Source: Acetobacteraceae bacterium
Lineage (GTDB): Bacteria; Pseudomonadota; Alphaproteobacteria; Acetobacterales; Acetobacteraceae
Length of the DNA: 55,046 nt
Assembly (NCBI GenBank): GCA_947455205.1
Contig: CANGNF010000009.1
Span: 77,659-132,704, forward strand
Direction: 5' to 3'
The notes under the pieces were generated by a model, which was given only the letters and a program-made list of their open reading frames with translations, made no database searches and was not told the DNA's origin. Below are positions 1 to 6,435 of this stretch, one piece after another. Position numbers and translations under genes: made by a program. Each line of letters opens with the position of its first letter. Position 1 is the stretch's first letter.

Positions 1-207
1 TGCACCTGCCCCTGCTGGGTGATGGTGGGCGGCGAGGAGCCGATCCGCTGGATCGACCACTCCCTGCGCTACGCCCAGCACCTGCGGCGGCATGGGCTGA
101 AGCCGGGCGTGCTGGTGGCGCCGGGCTACCATCACTTCGACATCCTGGACCAGTACCTGGACCCCGCCAGCGACATCCAGCGCATCCTGCGGCTGCTTGC
201 GCCGTAG
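1..207 (+). CDS. alpha/beta hydrolase, C-terminal fragment
   Basis: The reading frame is open from the first base of the window to the stop at 205-207, so only the last 68 or so residues are present. The motif PGYHHFD carries a His in the position expected for the catalytic His of alpha/beta-hydrolase-fold esterases of the kynurenine formamidase / BD-FAE kind. It is followed by a short helix that ends the fold. The nucleophile Ser and the oxyanion region lie outside the window, so substrate and exact family cannot be judged. The next gene runs convergently and ends 8 bases away. Confidence 0.6.
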   Translation, partial: CTCPCWVMVGGEEPIRWIDHSLRYAQHLRRHGLKPGVLVAPGYHHFDILDQYLDPASDIQRILRLLAP

Positions 208-215
208 GGCACGCG

Positions 216-1109
216 CTACCGGGTCAGGCGCGCCGCCAGCAGGCTGGCGTCGCCGGGCCGCCTGGCGCCGGCCTGGCCCAGCGCCGCCACGGCATGGGCC
301 AGCAGCATCTCCGGGTCCAGGCCGGCGCTGGCCGCCAGTATCCCGGCCACGCCCTCGATGCCCAGCGGCACGCCGCCCAGCGCCGTTTCCGTCACGCCGC
401 GGCTGACCGCCACCAGGGCGGCACGCGCCGGCAGCTCGATGGTCACGTTCGGCACCTTCAGGCGCGGCTGCAGGCCCAGCGGCGGCGCGCCCGGCACCTC
501 CAGCACCCGTGCCTCTCCGGGGGCCAGCAGCAGCACCGGCGGCGGGGCCGCCGCCCGTGCCGCCACCAGCACCTGCGCCTGCAGGTCGATGATGCCGAGG
601 AAGCCGGTGATCTCCATGCGCTGGTCGTTGTCGCCCAGCAGCAGGTCGGAAACGCGCGACAGGCATTCGCCCGGGGTGGCGGCCTGCGGCGCCAGGGACC
701 GCACCAGCGCCCTGGCCGAGATGGCCAGGAAGGCGGCGCCCAGCCCGGTACCCCGCACCGAGGCCATGAACACCGCAAGCCGCCGCCCACCCGGCCCGTC
801 CAGCCAGAAGAAGTCCTGGAAGTCGCCGCCGAACTGCGCGCCCTGGATCAGCCGCCCCGCCACCGCCGCGCCGCTGGCCGCCGGCAGCGCCGGGGGGGCC
901 AGCCGGGCCTGCATGGTGGCAATGGCGGAAAGCTCCTGCTCCAGCGTCTCAACCCGGTGGCGCGCGGCCAGCGCGTCGCCCTGCTGGGCGATCAGCAGGC
1001 GCAGGTTGTGGTGCTGGCTGCGCACCCGCTGCGCCATGGCCGAGGCCGCCGAAGCCCTGGCCGCACCGGACCCGGAGCTTGCCGCCGAGCGGGCCGGGGT
1101 TGCCGACAC
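216..1109 (-). CDS. SpoIIE/PP2C-like protein phosphatase domain, degenerate
   Basis: Up to 297 aa from a GTG at 1109; an ATG at 1037 is an equally good start. The first third is Ala-rich, then predicted coiled coil (roughly residues 35-75), then a fold matching the RsbU/SpoIIE PP2C domain. GGDFQDFF matches the family's GGD-x-x-D-x-x motif and the closing GDASLLAARL matches the DD-x-T-L-L block. The second metal motif, normally GDVSGKG, reads ASVRGTG, so a metal-binding Asp is missing. Such proteins usually dephosphorylate an anti-sigma-factor antagonist. With this Asp absent it may be inactive or use fewer metals. No partner-switch genes are beside it. The family is fairly clear; activity is not. 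Confidence 0.6.
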   Translation of the reverse strand: MSATPARSAASSGSGAARASAASAMAQRVRSQHHNLRLLIAQQGDALAARHRVETLEQELSAIATMQARLAPPALPAASGAAVAGRLIQGAQFGGDFQDFFWLDGPGGRRLAVFMASVRGTGLGAAFLAISARALVRSLAPQAATPGECLSRVSDLLLGDNDQRMEITGFLGIIDLQAQVLVAARAAAPPPVLLLAPGEARVLEVPGAPPLGLQPRLKVPNVTIELPARAALVAVSRGVTETALGGVPLGIEGVAGILAASAGLDPEMLLAHAVAALGQAGARRPGDASLLAARLTR

Positions 1110-1388
1110 GCTGGCCGCCGAGGCGAGGGGCGAGCATGGCGCACCGCTGCCGGCCGAGGATCATCAACGCTACCTGGCCGCCCTGCGCGGCAGCGCCATG
1201 CAGCGCCCGCCAAGCTGGGCAGATCACGCTGCACGCCCTTTGCCCGGCTGCTGGTGTTCCTGCTGCCGTGGCCGGCGCTGGTGGGCTGCGGCGGTTCCCG
1301 TTCTGGACGGCACCGGCATAGGCCCCGGCTGGTGCTGCGCCTGGTGCCATCCCGCGCCGCCCCGCGCCGCAACCATAGAGGTGCTGAC

Positions 1389-1739
1389 ATGACCGCCACC
1401 GAGGCCGAGAACCAACAGAACCGCCACCTTCAAACGCGCGCGGGGGTTGGACAAGGCGAAGGCGCCGCGCTGGTGGTGCTGGCGGTGCGGCTGCCGTCCA
1501 GCGTGCAGCGCACACCGCGCGTTGCCGTTGACCTGGTGCTAGGGCCGGTGGGGCTGGTGATGACGGTGGCGCGCAAGCGGATGAACAGCCGGCTGGAAAT
1601 CCGCTTGCCGGAAACCAGCGACGGCGCCCCCGGGGTAATCCTGCCGCCCCATCTATTGGCCGAAGCCGAGGCCGCCGCCGTGGCAGCGGTGCGGGCGGAC
1701 CCGCGGGCCTGGTGCCATCTGTTAGGGCGTGGCCGTTGA
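1389..1739 (+). CDS. hypothetical protein, 116 aa
   Basis: Starts at ATG 1389 after a GAGGTG ribosome-binding-like sequence. The protein has a polar N-terminus, a central basic stretch (VARKRMNSRLEIRLPE) and an Ala/Glu-rich helical C-terminus. I recognise no domain. The same frame is open far upstream over the antisense of the phosphatase gene, which is a common artefact in this high-GC DNA, so the chosen start matters. It is followed by another small unrecognised gene. Together they look like accessory genes rather than core genes. Confidence 0.45.
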   Translation: MTATEAENQQNRHLQTRAGVGQGEGAALVVLAVRLPSSVQRTPRVAVDLVLGPVGLVMTVARKRMNSRLEIRLPETSDGAPGVILPPHLLAEAEAAAVAAVRADPRAWCHLLGRGR

Positions 1740-1869
1740 CGCGGTTTACGGCGCGATACGCGCGAGCATGGCCGCGCGCGAGGAAGCCCCCGGCGCCTTT
1801 TCGAGAGAGGTACGCACGGGCGCAGCCGCGCGCGAGGGCCGCGAGTCCCTGCGGGAAGGAAGGCCGCCC

Positions 1870-2130
1870 ATGACCAGCACGACCGAAGCCCGCGACCTGG
1901 CCCGCCAGCGCAGCGAAGCCTACCGGGACCGGAAGCGGCGCGGGGTGGTGCTGGCGTGGATCGAGGTTGAGGCGCGGGAACTGGCCGCGCTGGAACGCCT
2001 AGCCCTACTGGAAGCCGGCGAGCGTGATCCGTACCGCATCGCCTGCGCGGTGGCGCAATTCCTCAAGGCGGCGCCTGCGGTGGCCGGGATGGGCGATGCC
2101 CTATGGCCGGCGCAGGCTGGTGACGAATGA
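1870..2130 (+). CDS. hypothetical protein, 86 aa
   Basis: Starts at ATG 1870 behind a strong GGAAGGAAGG ribosome-binding site. A GTG at 1729 in the same frame would give 133 aa but would overlap the preceding gene and add a low-complexity leader, so the shorter form is preferred. The product is almost wholly helical and charged: a basic segment (residues 10-26) then an amphipathic Ala/Glu/Leu helix and a DPYRIACAVAQFLKAA segment. No enzyme motif is visible. It may be a small accessory regulator, but no function can be assigned. Confidence 0.5.
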   Translation: MTSTTEARDLARQRSEAYRDRKRRGVVLAWIEVEARELAALERLALLEAGERDPYRIACAVAQFLKAAPAVAGMGDALWPAQAGDE

Positions 2131-2164
2131 CCGCAGCACCCGGCGGATTTGAGGGACTTCCGTA

Positions 2165-2398
2165 ATGCCGTCACCTGAGAACAGCGACGATCAACGGGAA
2201 ATCCCGCCACGCCATAACAGCCCCGCCGGCTGGGCTGCTTTCCGCGCCCTGCGGCAGCGGCCGGCGCCAATACCCCGCCGCCGGCATGGGAACCGAAAGC
2301 ACGGCAACTATACGAAGTCGGGCCGGGCCAGCATGGGCCGGGTTCGGCTGCTGGCCCGGTTGCTGAGGACGGGGCGGGGCGACCTCTCGACATTCTAA
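2165..2398 (+). CDS. possible small protein, 77 aa, ending in a GRGDLSTF motif
   Basis: ATG 2165 has a GAGGGA sequence about nine bases upstream and lies 34 bases after the preceding gene. The product is polar and basic with no recognised domain. Its last eight residues, GRGDLSTF, are repeated about 430 bp downstream in DNA that can be read as a longer protein tail, while here the frame meets TAA at once. It may be a truncated or decayed gene. Coding status is uncertain. Confidence 0.25.
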   Translation: MPSPENSDDQREIPPRHNSPAGWAAFRALRQRPAPIPRRRHGNRKHGNYTKSGRASMGRVRLLARLLRTGRGDLSTF

Positions 2399-2400
2399 GG
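2372..2400 (+). repeat. direct repeat copy 1 (29 bp)
   Basis: Matches 2802-2830 in 27 of 29 positions, with the core GGGCGGGGCGACCTCTCGAC. Both copies keep the same protein reading (GRGDLSTF), which suggests a duplicated coding segment rather than a binding site. Confidence 0.7.
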
Positions 2401-2550
2401 GGGGCGCTTGGTGTCGCTGTTCGCCGTTTTTCGTCCGGCGCAGCGCCAGCGCGTTACAAGTTGGAGCGGCACGTATCTCGACTAACCACGACACAGTTCG
2501 CCTGGGCTTTTGTGTTTCACTTGGTTCCGAACTGAGCGGAGGGGCGCGCC

Positions 2551-2721
2551 ATGAATGCGAACGAGTATGGATCAGTGGGCTTTGCCATAACCAACCGTCA
2601 GCGGCTTGCTGGTGGCGGCGCGCTGGTCACGCTCCGAATGCTTCTGGCATTCCTCTGCCTTGCCTTCTGCGGCGCCATCGGAACTATTGTATTTGAAGTG
2701 CTGGCCGACTTCATTTTCTGA
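2551..2721 (+). CDS. small single-span membrane protein, 56 aa
   Basis: The ATG is preceded at about seven bases by GGAGGGG, a strong ribosome-binding site, which is the main support. The short hydrophilic N-terminus (about 18 residues) leads into one long hydrophobic segment containing MLLAFLCLAFCGAIGTIVF, then a short end with DFIF and TGA. It looks like a one-pass inner-membrane peptide. It lies alone in a gene-poor stretch just outside the island's left repeat. No family is recognised. It could be an orphan toxin-like or phage-derived peptide, but nothing visible proves this. Confidence 0.45.
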   Translation: MNANEYGSVGFAITNRQRLAGGGALVTLRMLLAFLCLAFCGAIGTIVFEVLADFIF

Positions 2722-2801
2722 CGGCCGCCAGTTGGAAGGGGTGGTCTGTCAGCGGGCCAGCGCGGCGCTGTCGGCTAACGTCTATCAGTGGTGCGCCGGC
2801 A

Positions 2802-2830
2802 GGGCGGGGCGACCTCTCGACCTTCTACGG
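2802..2830 (+). repeat. direct repeat copy 2 (29 bp)
   Basis: Second copy of the repeat at 2372-2400, differing at two positions (CATTCTAAGG there, CCTTCTACGG here). The spacing between copies is 430 bp. Confidence 0.7.
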
Positions 2831-2900
2831 GCGGCAGCCGGTGGCGCCGGGGTGGCTGGCGTTTCGGGCAAGCCGGGGGCGATGGGTGGGGGACTGCTAG
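2802..2900 (+). pseudogene. remnant C-terminal coding segment (second GRGDLSTF copy)
   Basis: Reading from 2802 gives GRGDLSTFYGRQPVAPGW followed by LAFRASRGRWVGDC and a stop at 2898-2900. This composition looks protein-like, but no start codon with a ribosome-binding site was found upstream in this frame. The first copy at 2372 begins the same way and stops after STF; its sequence past that stop still resembles this tail weakly. It is best seen as the end of a broken gene of unknown function. Confidence 0.3.
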
Positions 2901-3027
2901 ACCCGCGCCATGCACCAAACCGGCGCAGGCTGTAGCACCCTGCCGCGCGCCGAGTGTGGGGTATTTTGTGGGGTACACTCGGGAGGAAGCGGCCGGAAGC
3001 ATGTAAAATCAACATCTTGCGGCGCGC

Positions 3028-3076
3028 TGATGGCGTCCCCTAGGGGATTCGAACCCCTGTTAACGCCGTGAGAGGG
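3028..3076 (-). repeat. attL: displaced 3' part of tRNA-Glu
   Basis: These 49 bases match 8216-8264 except for one base at 3063 (A for C). They equal the 3' part of the tRNA-Glu gene, from the anticodon loop through the T arm and acceptor to the encoded CCA, plus three bases beyond. The 5' half of a tRNA is absent here, so this is the displaced end left by site-specific integration. The integrase gene starts 62 bases to the right. Confidence 0.9.
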
Positions 3077-3138
3077 ACAATCTGGATATCGCGTGACGCG
3101 CATGCCATGTGCTATGTAGCTGGGAAGGCTAGAGCTTA

Positions 3139-4530
3139 GTGTCACTGATGTCACAGGCGTTCCAGCTGGTAAGTTGGGAGCTTGTTGGGATGGCCGGCAC
3201 GACCACCAGATCTGCGTCGAAGTTCGCACGGACCATCGATAGTCCGGCGAAACGGTCAAAACTGCCACCGCGACGAGATCCATACTGGGTCTCCTGCGGA
3301 ACCAAGCGCGGGGGTATTTCCCTCGGATACCGGCGCCTAGGAACCGAAGGTGCCGCTGGCACATGGGTTATGCGGTTGATCCACGAGGGGCACCGCCACG
3401 AGGAAAAGCTGGGGCCGGCCGACGATGCCGCGTCAAGCGGAGGTATGACGTTCGCACAGGCCACTACGTCAGCCATCGAAGCCGCAAATCGCAGGCGAGA
3501 AATGTTGTGCTTGGCGAAGCCCGTTGGCGATCCCGCAACGGTGCAAACAGCCGTATCGGCGTATCTTGTTACCAGAAAACAACGAAATTCTAGGAACGGC
3601 CGGGATGCGGAAACGCGGCTGCAGAAACACCTCCTCGATGCAAAGCAAGGCATGGGCGAACGGACGCTGGGCTCCCTCACAGAAGCACACTGGCGGCAGT
3701 GGCGACGCAACCTCGATGGACTATCAGCCGCATCAGTAGAGAGGATCACCAATGATGTACGGGCGGCAATGAACCGAGCATGGACGGAGCACCACCGGGA
3801 ACTTCCGCCACGATGGCGCGACATGCTCGAACAGGGACTGAAGGAAGCGAACCGGCCCATCTCCGCCCCCCGCAGCGCCAACAACTCCGCAAGAGAGTGG
3901 CTCGAAGTCGCTGACGTTCAACGGCTTGTCGTCGCTGCTTACGAGGTAGATGAGGACTTCGGGCGACTCGTCCTCGTACTTGCATCCACGGGAGCGAGAT
4001 TGTCGCAGGTGGCTCGGTTGCGAGTCGGCGATATCGTTACCGGCTGCAACCCGAAAATCATGATGCCGCCCAGCAGGAAGGGCGGACATGGGTCGACCAA
4101 AGCCCCGTTCATTGCCATTCAGGTTGGCAGCGATGTCGTTGCTGCATTGGTTCCGGTGATCACAGGGCGAAACGCGGCCGAAACCCTTCTCGAGCACTGG
4201 CTCCACGCGCAGGTTCCCGGGGATAAGGACACCGGAACAGCGCCGTCGTGGCAACCCGTGCGGCGGGAACCTTGGACGAGCGCGGCCTCCATGAATCGCC
4301 AGTGGCACGCCGCGCTGAAAGCTGCAGGCATGGCATCGACGATACCGTATCGGCTTCGAGACAGCTCGATCATCAGGATGCTGAAGGCCGGCCTCCCGCT
4401 TGCGCTCGTCGCCAGCCTTCATGACACATCCGCGCCGATCATCAGCACGCATTACGCGGCCCATGTCCATGACGCGCTTAGCCAACTTGCCCGAGACGCA
4501 GTGGTGACGCTGCGGCCTAATCCCACGTGA
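3139..4530 (+). CDS. tyrosine-type site-specific integrase
   Basis: 463 aa from GTG 3139; later in-frame starts are possible. The N-terminal part (to about residue 110) would bind arm sites, the middle (about 115-215) resembles a SAM-like core-binding domain, and the C-terminal half is the catalytic fold. Visible catalytic elements are the first Arg in STGARLSQ (about residue 285), the second Arg in YRLRDSS (about 405) and the nucleophile Tyr in STHYAAH (about 438), with a His in LHDTSAP before it. Box II is normally H-x-x-R; here the His position is Tyr. It would catalyse integration and excision at the tRNA-Glu repeats. Its position 62 bases from attL and the island's bounds support this. 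Confidence 0.88.
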   Translation: MSLMSQAFQLVSWELVGMAGTTTRSASKFARTIDSPAKRSKLPPRRDPYWVSCGTKRGGISLGYRRLGTEGAAGTWVMRLIHEGHRHEEKLGPADDAASSGGMTFAQATTSAIEAANRRREMLCLAKPVGDPATVQTAVSAYLVTRKQRNSRNGRDAETRLQKHLLDAKQGMGERTLGSLTEAHWRQWRRNLDGLSAASVERITNDVRAAMNRAWTEHHRELPPRWRDMLEQGLKEANRPISAPRSANNSAREWLEVADVQRLVVAAYEVDEDFGRLVLVLASTGARLSQVARLRVGDIVTGCNPKIMMPPSRKGGHGSTKAPFIAIQVGSDVVAALVPVITGRNAAETLLEHWLHAQVPGDKDTGTAPSWQPVRREPWTSAASMNRQWHAALKAAGMASTIPYRLRDSSIIRMLKAGLPLALVASLHDTSAPIISTHYAAHVHDALSQLARDAVVTLRPNPT

Positions 4531-4575
4531 CAAAATGCCGTACTGCTCACCTCAAAGAAATAGACACCGCAGTCG

Positions 4576-4585
4576 GCAGTACTGC
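4576..4585. promoter_or_regulatory. palindrome upstream of the excisionase-like gene
   Basis: GCAGTACTGC is a perfect 10-bp palindrome 11 bases before the next ATG, and GCCGTACTGC at 4537-4546 is a near copy about 40 bp upstream. Spaced copies of this kind could be an operator for the adjacent HTH protein. This is inference only. Confidence 0.25.
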
Positions 4586-4596
4586 ACAATACCGTC

Positions 4597-4926
4597 ATGA
4601 CCACTTATGCCACATTATCGAAACGTTCTCCTTCAAAGGAAGTCACACCTCGCCATATTCAAGAGGAGATCGTCCCGTGGAGGGAAAGACCACTTTTGAC
4701 CATGGACGTTGCGGCGGAGTTACTAGGCTGCTCACGGCCGCAAGTTTACCGGCTCGCAGCACAGGAAAGCCATATCCGTCTGGTGCGCCTGAGCGGTAGG
4801 ACGCTGGTTGAGACCGGGTCGCTGCTTGAGCACATGTCGGTCGCCGAGCGATACGTCCCGAGCGGAAAGGACCACCGCGGTGCGGCACTCGGCCGCAAAC
4901 GCGGCAAAGCGCCCGGGCCGGCCTGA
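4597..4926 (+). CDS. excisionase-like helix-turn-helix protein
   Basis: 109 aa. After a variable N-terminus, residues about 33-80 form a MerR/AlpA-type winged HTH: LLTMDVAAELLGCSRPQVYRL, then a short wing with VRLSGRTLVETGSLLEHM. This pattern (tabulated helix, CSR-xx-VYR, then a beta wing ending in a helix) is usual in recombination directionality factors and excision/DNA-binding regulators. The basic tail (GRKRGKAPG) could add DNA contacts. It lies 66 bases after the integrase gene, which fits a role in excision or in controlling the element. No strong ribosome-binding site is seen before ATG 4597. Confidence 0.6.
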   Translation: MTTYATLSKRSPSKEVTPRHIQEEIVPWRERPLLTMDVAAELLGCSRPQVYRLAAQESHIRLVRLSGRTLVETGSLLEHMSVAERYVPSGKDHRGAALGRKRGKAPGPA

Positions 4927-5042
4927 CGCCGGTGGCAGACGGTCCAGTTCCCGGCTGTGACTCCGTTGCTAACCCGGCCACCCTCCTAGCTTGGTCGCCG
5001 CTATCCTCACCGAGGTCAACGAACCCAACATTCGTTCCGACA

Positions 5043-6134
5043 ATGGCGTTTCTTCAGTTTCCCCGCGCCGGGCAGCGCCGGGACTGGCGACTGCGTCCTG
5101 AAGATCGCGACTATTCGGTGCAAGAACGGATAGTCGGGCATCTCACGCCAGTGGAGCGCAGGGCGATGCTTCGATGTGGGTCGTTGCGCTACACCGGCCA
5201 CCCCGAGTTCTGCCACCACCCCGCGTGCAGGATTTGTCTAGCGGTGGAGCGCAGGCGGCGGCAGCGTGCTGTAGTCGCTAAGCTCGGACACTGTCCCAGA
5301 GAAACGTTGTGGTCTGCGACGCTCCTAATCGGCACCAGCAGCGCGCTGAGCGATTCCGCATCCCACCTGACCCAGTTCAAAAAACGACTCCGCAACAGGA
5401 TCTGTTACCTGCGCGCTAGAGATGCTCGGTGGAAGTCGTTTTCGGTCATGGCGACAATGGAACTCGACCTATTCCAAAATAGAGACTTGGATCTCGCTAC
5501 CGATAGCACGAAGCACACGTTGCTTGGCCTCGGTTTCCCTGAAGACGGTGACGATTCTCCGGTATGGATGTTTCATCTTCATGCAGTGGTGGAGTCTGGC
5601 GAGGTGCCAGTCGATGAGGTCCGCAAGGAGTTTGCCAACTTGTTACCGGGCCATAGGCGAACTTTGTTTCGGCCGATGGTGCAGGGGAATGAGGTTGCGG
5701 TCCATCTTCGCCGGATAGTCGGATACGCTCACAAATCGAAGCTCCTCCGTCATGCCCTTGGTCACGACCGGACCCCTCAGCCATGGCACGACACCGAGTT
5801 ATCAGAATACGTTCGGTGGTGCAGTAGCTCATGCGGTCGTTTCAGCGCACGCCGCTTTTGGATTGGCCCAAGTCGGAGTTACACAATCAATCGAGACTCT
5901 GCCAATGTAGATGGCGATGTTCCCAAGTCAGTCAGCATTTTAGGATGTCCCAGTACTGCCGTCTCCTGCTCGGATACAGCTACCGTTACAGTAGATCGCG
6001 CACCACCTTCAAGCCGTTCACGGCTGACTCTATCGGTTACTTACCTCGTTATCGCGAGCAGATCGCTGCTCAACAGGCAGCCAACCGAACAGCAATCGGT
6101 GCCGCCCAGTGCGCGGGGTCCACCAATCCAGTAA
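5043..6134 (+). CDS. HUH-type Rep-like protein (replication initiation)
   Basis: 363 aa from ATG 5043. A GTG at 4932 in frame gives 400 aa but adds a leader with no motif. Cys57-x4-Cys62-x2-Cys65 looks like a zinc-binding knuckle followed by a basic stretch. MFHLHAVVESG (His178, His180) matches the HUH metal-binding motif of rolling-circle initiators, and GYAHKSK (Tyr228) about 48 residues later is a good candidate nucleophile. Such proteins nick one strand at an origin and link to it through Tyr. The C-terminal 100 residues are Ser/Thr-rich and without motif. It may let the excised island replicate or be mobilised. A relaxase-like role is the alternative. Confidence 0.5.
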   Translation: MAFLQFPRAGQRRDWRLRPEDRDYSVQERIVGHLTPVERRAMLRCGSLRYTGHPEFCHHPACRICLAVERRRRQRAVVAKLGHCPRETLWSATLLIGTSSALSDSASHLTQFKKRLRNRICYLRARDARWKSFSVMATMELDLFQNRDLDLATDSTKHTLLGLGFPEDGDDSPVWMFHLHAVVESGEVPVDEVRKEFANLLPGHRRTLFRPMVQGNEVAVHLRRIVGYAHKSKLLRHALGHDRTPQPWHDTELSEYVRWCSSSCGRFSARRFWIGPSRSYTINRDSANVDGDVPKSVSILGCPSTAVSCSDTATVTVDRAPPSSRSRLTLSVTYLVIASRSLLNRQPTEQQSVPPSARGPPIQ

Positions 6135-6159
6135 ACCTAGTCAGTGGTGGGAATGGGAA

Positions 6160-6184
6160 GGATAGTCCGTGGACGGATAGTCCG
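6160..6184. promoter_or_regulatory. C-box: operator of the restriction controller protein
   Basis: GGATAGTCC occurs at 6160-6168 and again at 6175-6183, separated by GTGGAC. The second half also forms an inverted pair GGAC...GTCC (6171-6183). A weaker TAGTC-x2-TGG lies upstream at 6138-6147. This closely resembles the ATAGTCCGTGGAC-type C-boxes described for C proteins of type II R-M systems. It ends 20 bases before the C gene start, where binding of C dimers would first activate and then repress the C-R operon. Confidence 0.65.
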
Positions 6185-6204
6185 CAGCCAGCAACCGTCG
6201 GGCT

Positions 6205-6435
6205 GTGCACCAGACATCGCTAACAGCCCTCGGTTCAAGGATTCGCCACCGGCGGAAGCAGCTGGCTCTGACGCAAGAGGAGCTGGCCGACCGCTCAGGC
6301 ATGGACCGGTCCTATGTCGGGGGGATCGAGCGCGGGAAGCGTAATATTACCTTCACGAAGCTGTGCCAGATCAGCGCGGCGCTGGAGTGCGATGTCGCAG
6401 CTCTCGTTCACGGACTCCCCGGTGACCGGGAATGA
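6205..6435 (+). CDS. C (controller) protein of the R-M system, XRE family
   Basis: 76 aa from GTG 6205; there is no better start before the HTH. The whole protein is one XRE/Cro-type helix-turn-helix domain: LGSRIRHRRKQLALTQEELA, SYVGGIERGKRNITF and a closing helix LCQISAALECDVAALV. This is the size and motif of restriction controller proteins, which bind as dimers to C-boxes and time endonuclease expression after entry into a new host. Its stop overlaps the endonuclease start by four bases (ATGA), giving a C-R operon, and a C-box-like site precedes it. It probably activates its own operon at low dose and represses it at high dose. Confidence 0.8.
   Translation: MHQTSLTALGSRIRHRRKQLALTQEELADRSGMDRSYVGGIERGKRNITFTKLCQISAALECDVAALVHGLPGDRE

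Larger units (their letters stand above)
2722..3027. other. gene-poor stretch before the island
   Basis: No convincing complete gene. It contains the second copy of the 29-bp repeat and, at about 2955-2980, a short direct repeat of TGTGGGGTA around TTT, close to the island end. It reads like decayed accessory DNA left of an integration hot spot. Confidence 0.5.

Noticed and set aside
2788..3006. 72-codon frame ending next to attL (VGYFVGYTREE)
   Set aside because: It is Arg/Gly-rich, has no ribosome-binding site and overlaps the better GRGDLSTF reading. Treated as non-coding.
4527..4799. 90-codon plus frame overlapping the excisionase-like gene
   Set aside because: The overlapping frame at 4597 has a clear HTH; this one has none and starts inside the integrase stop region.
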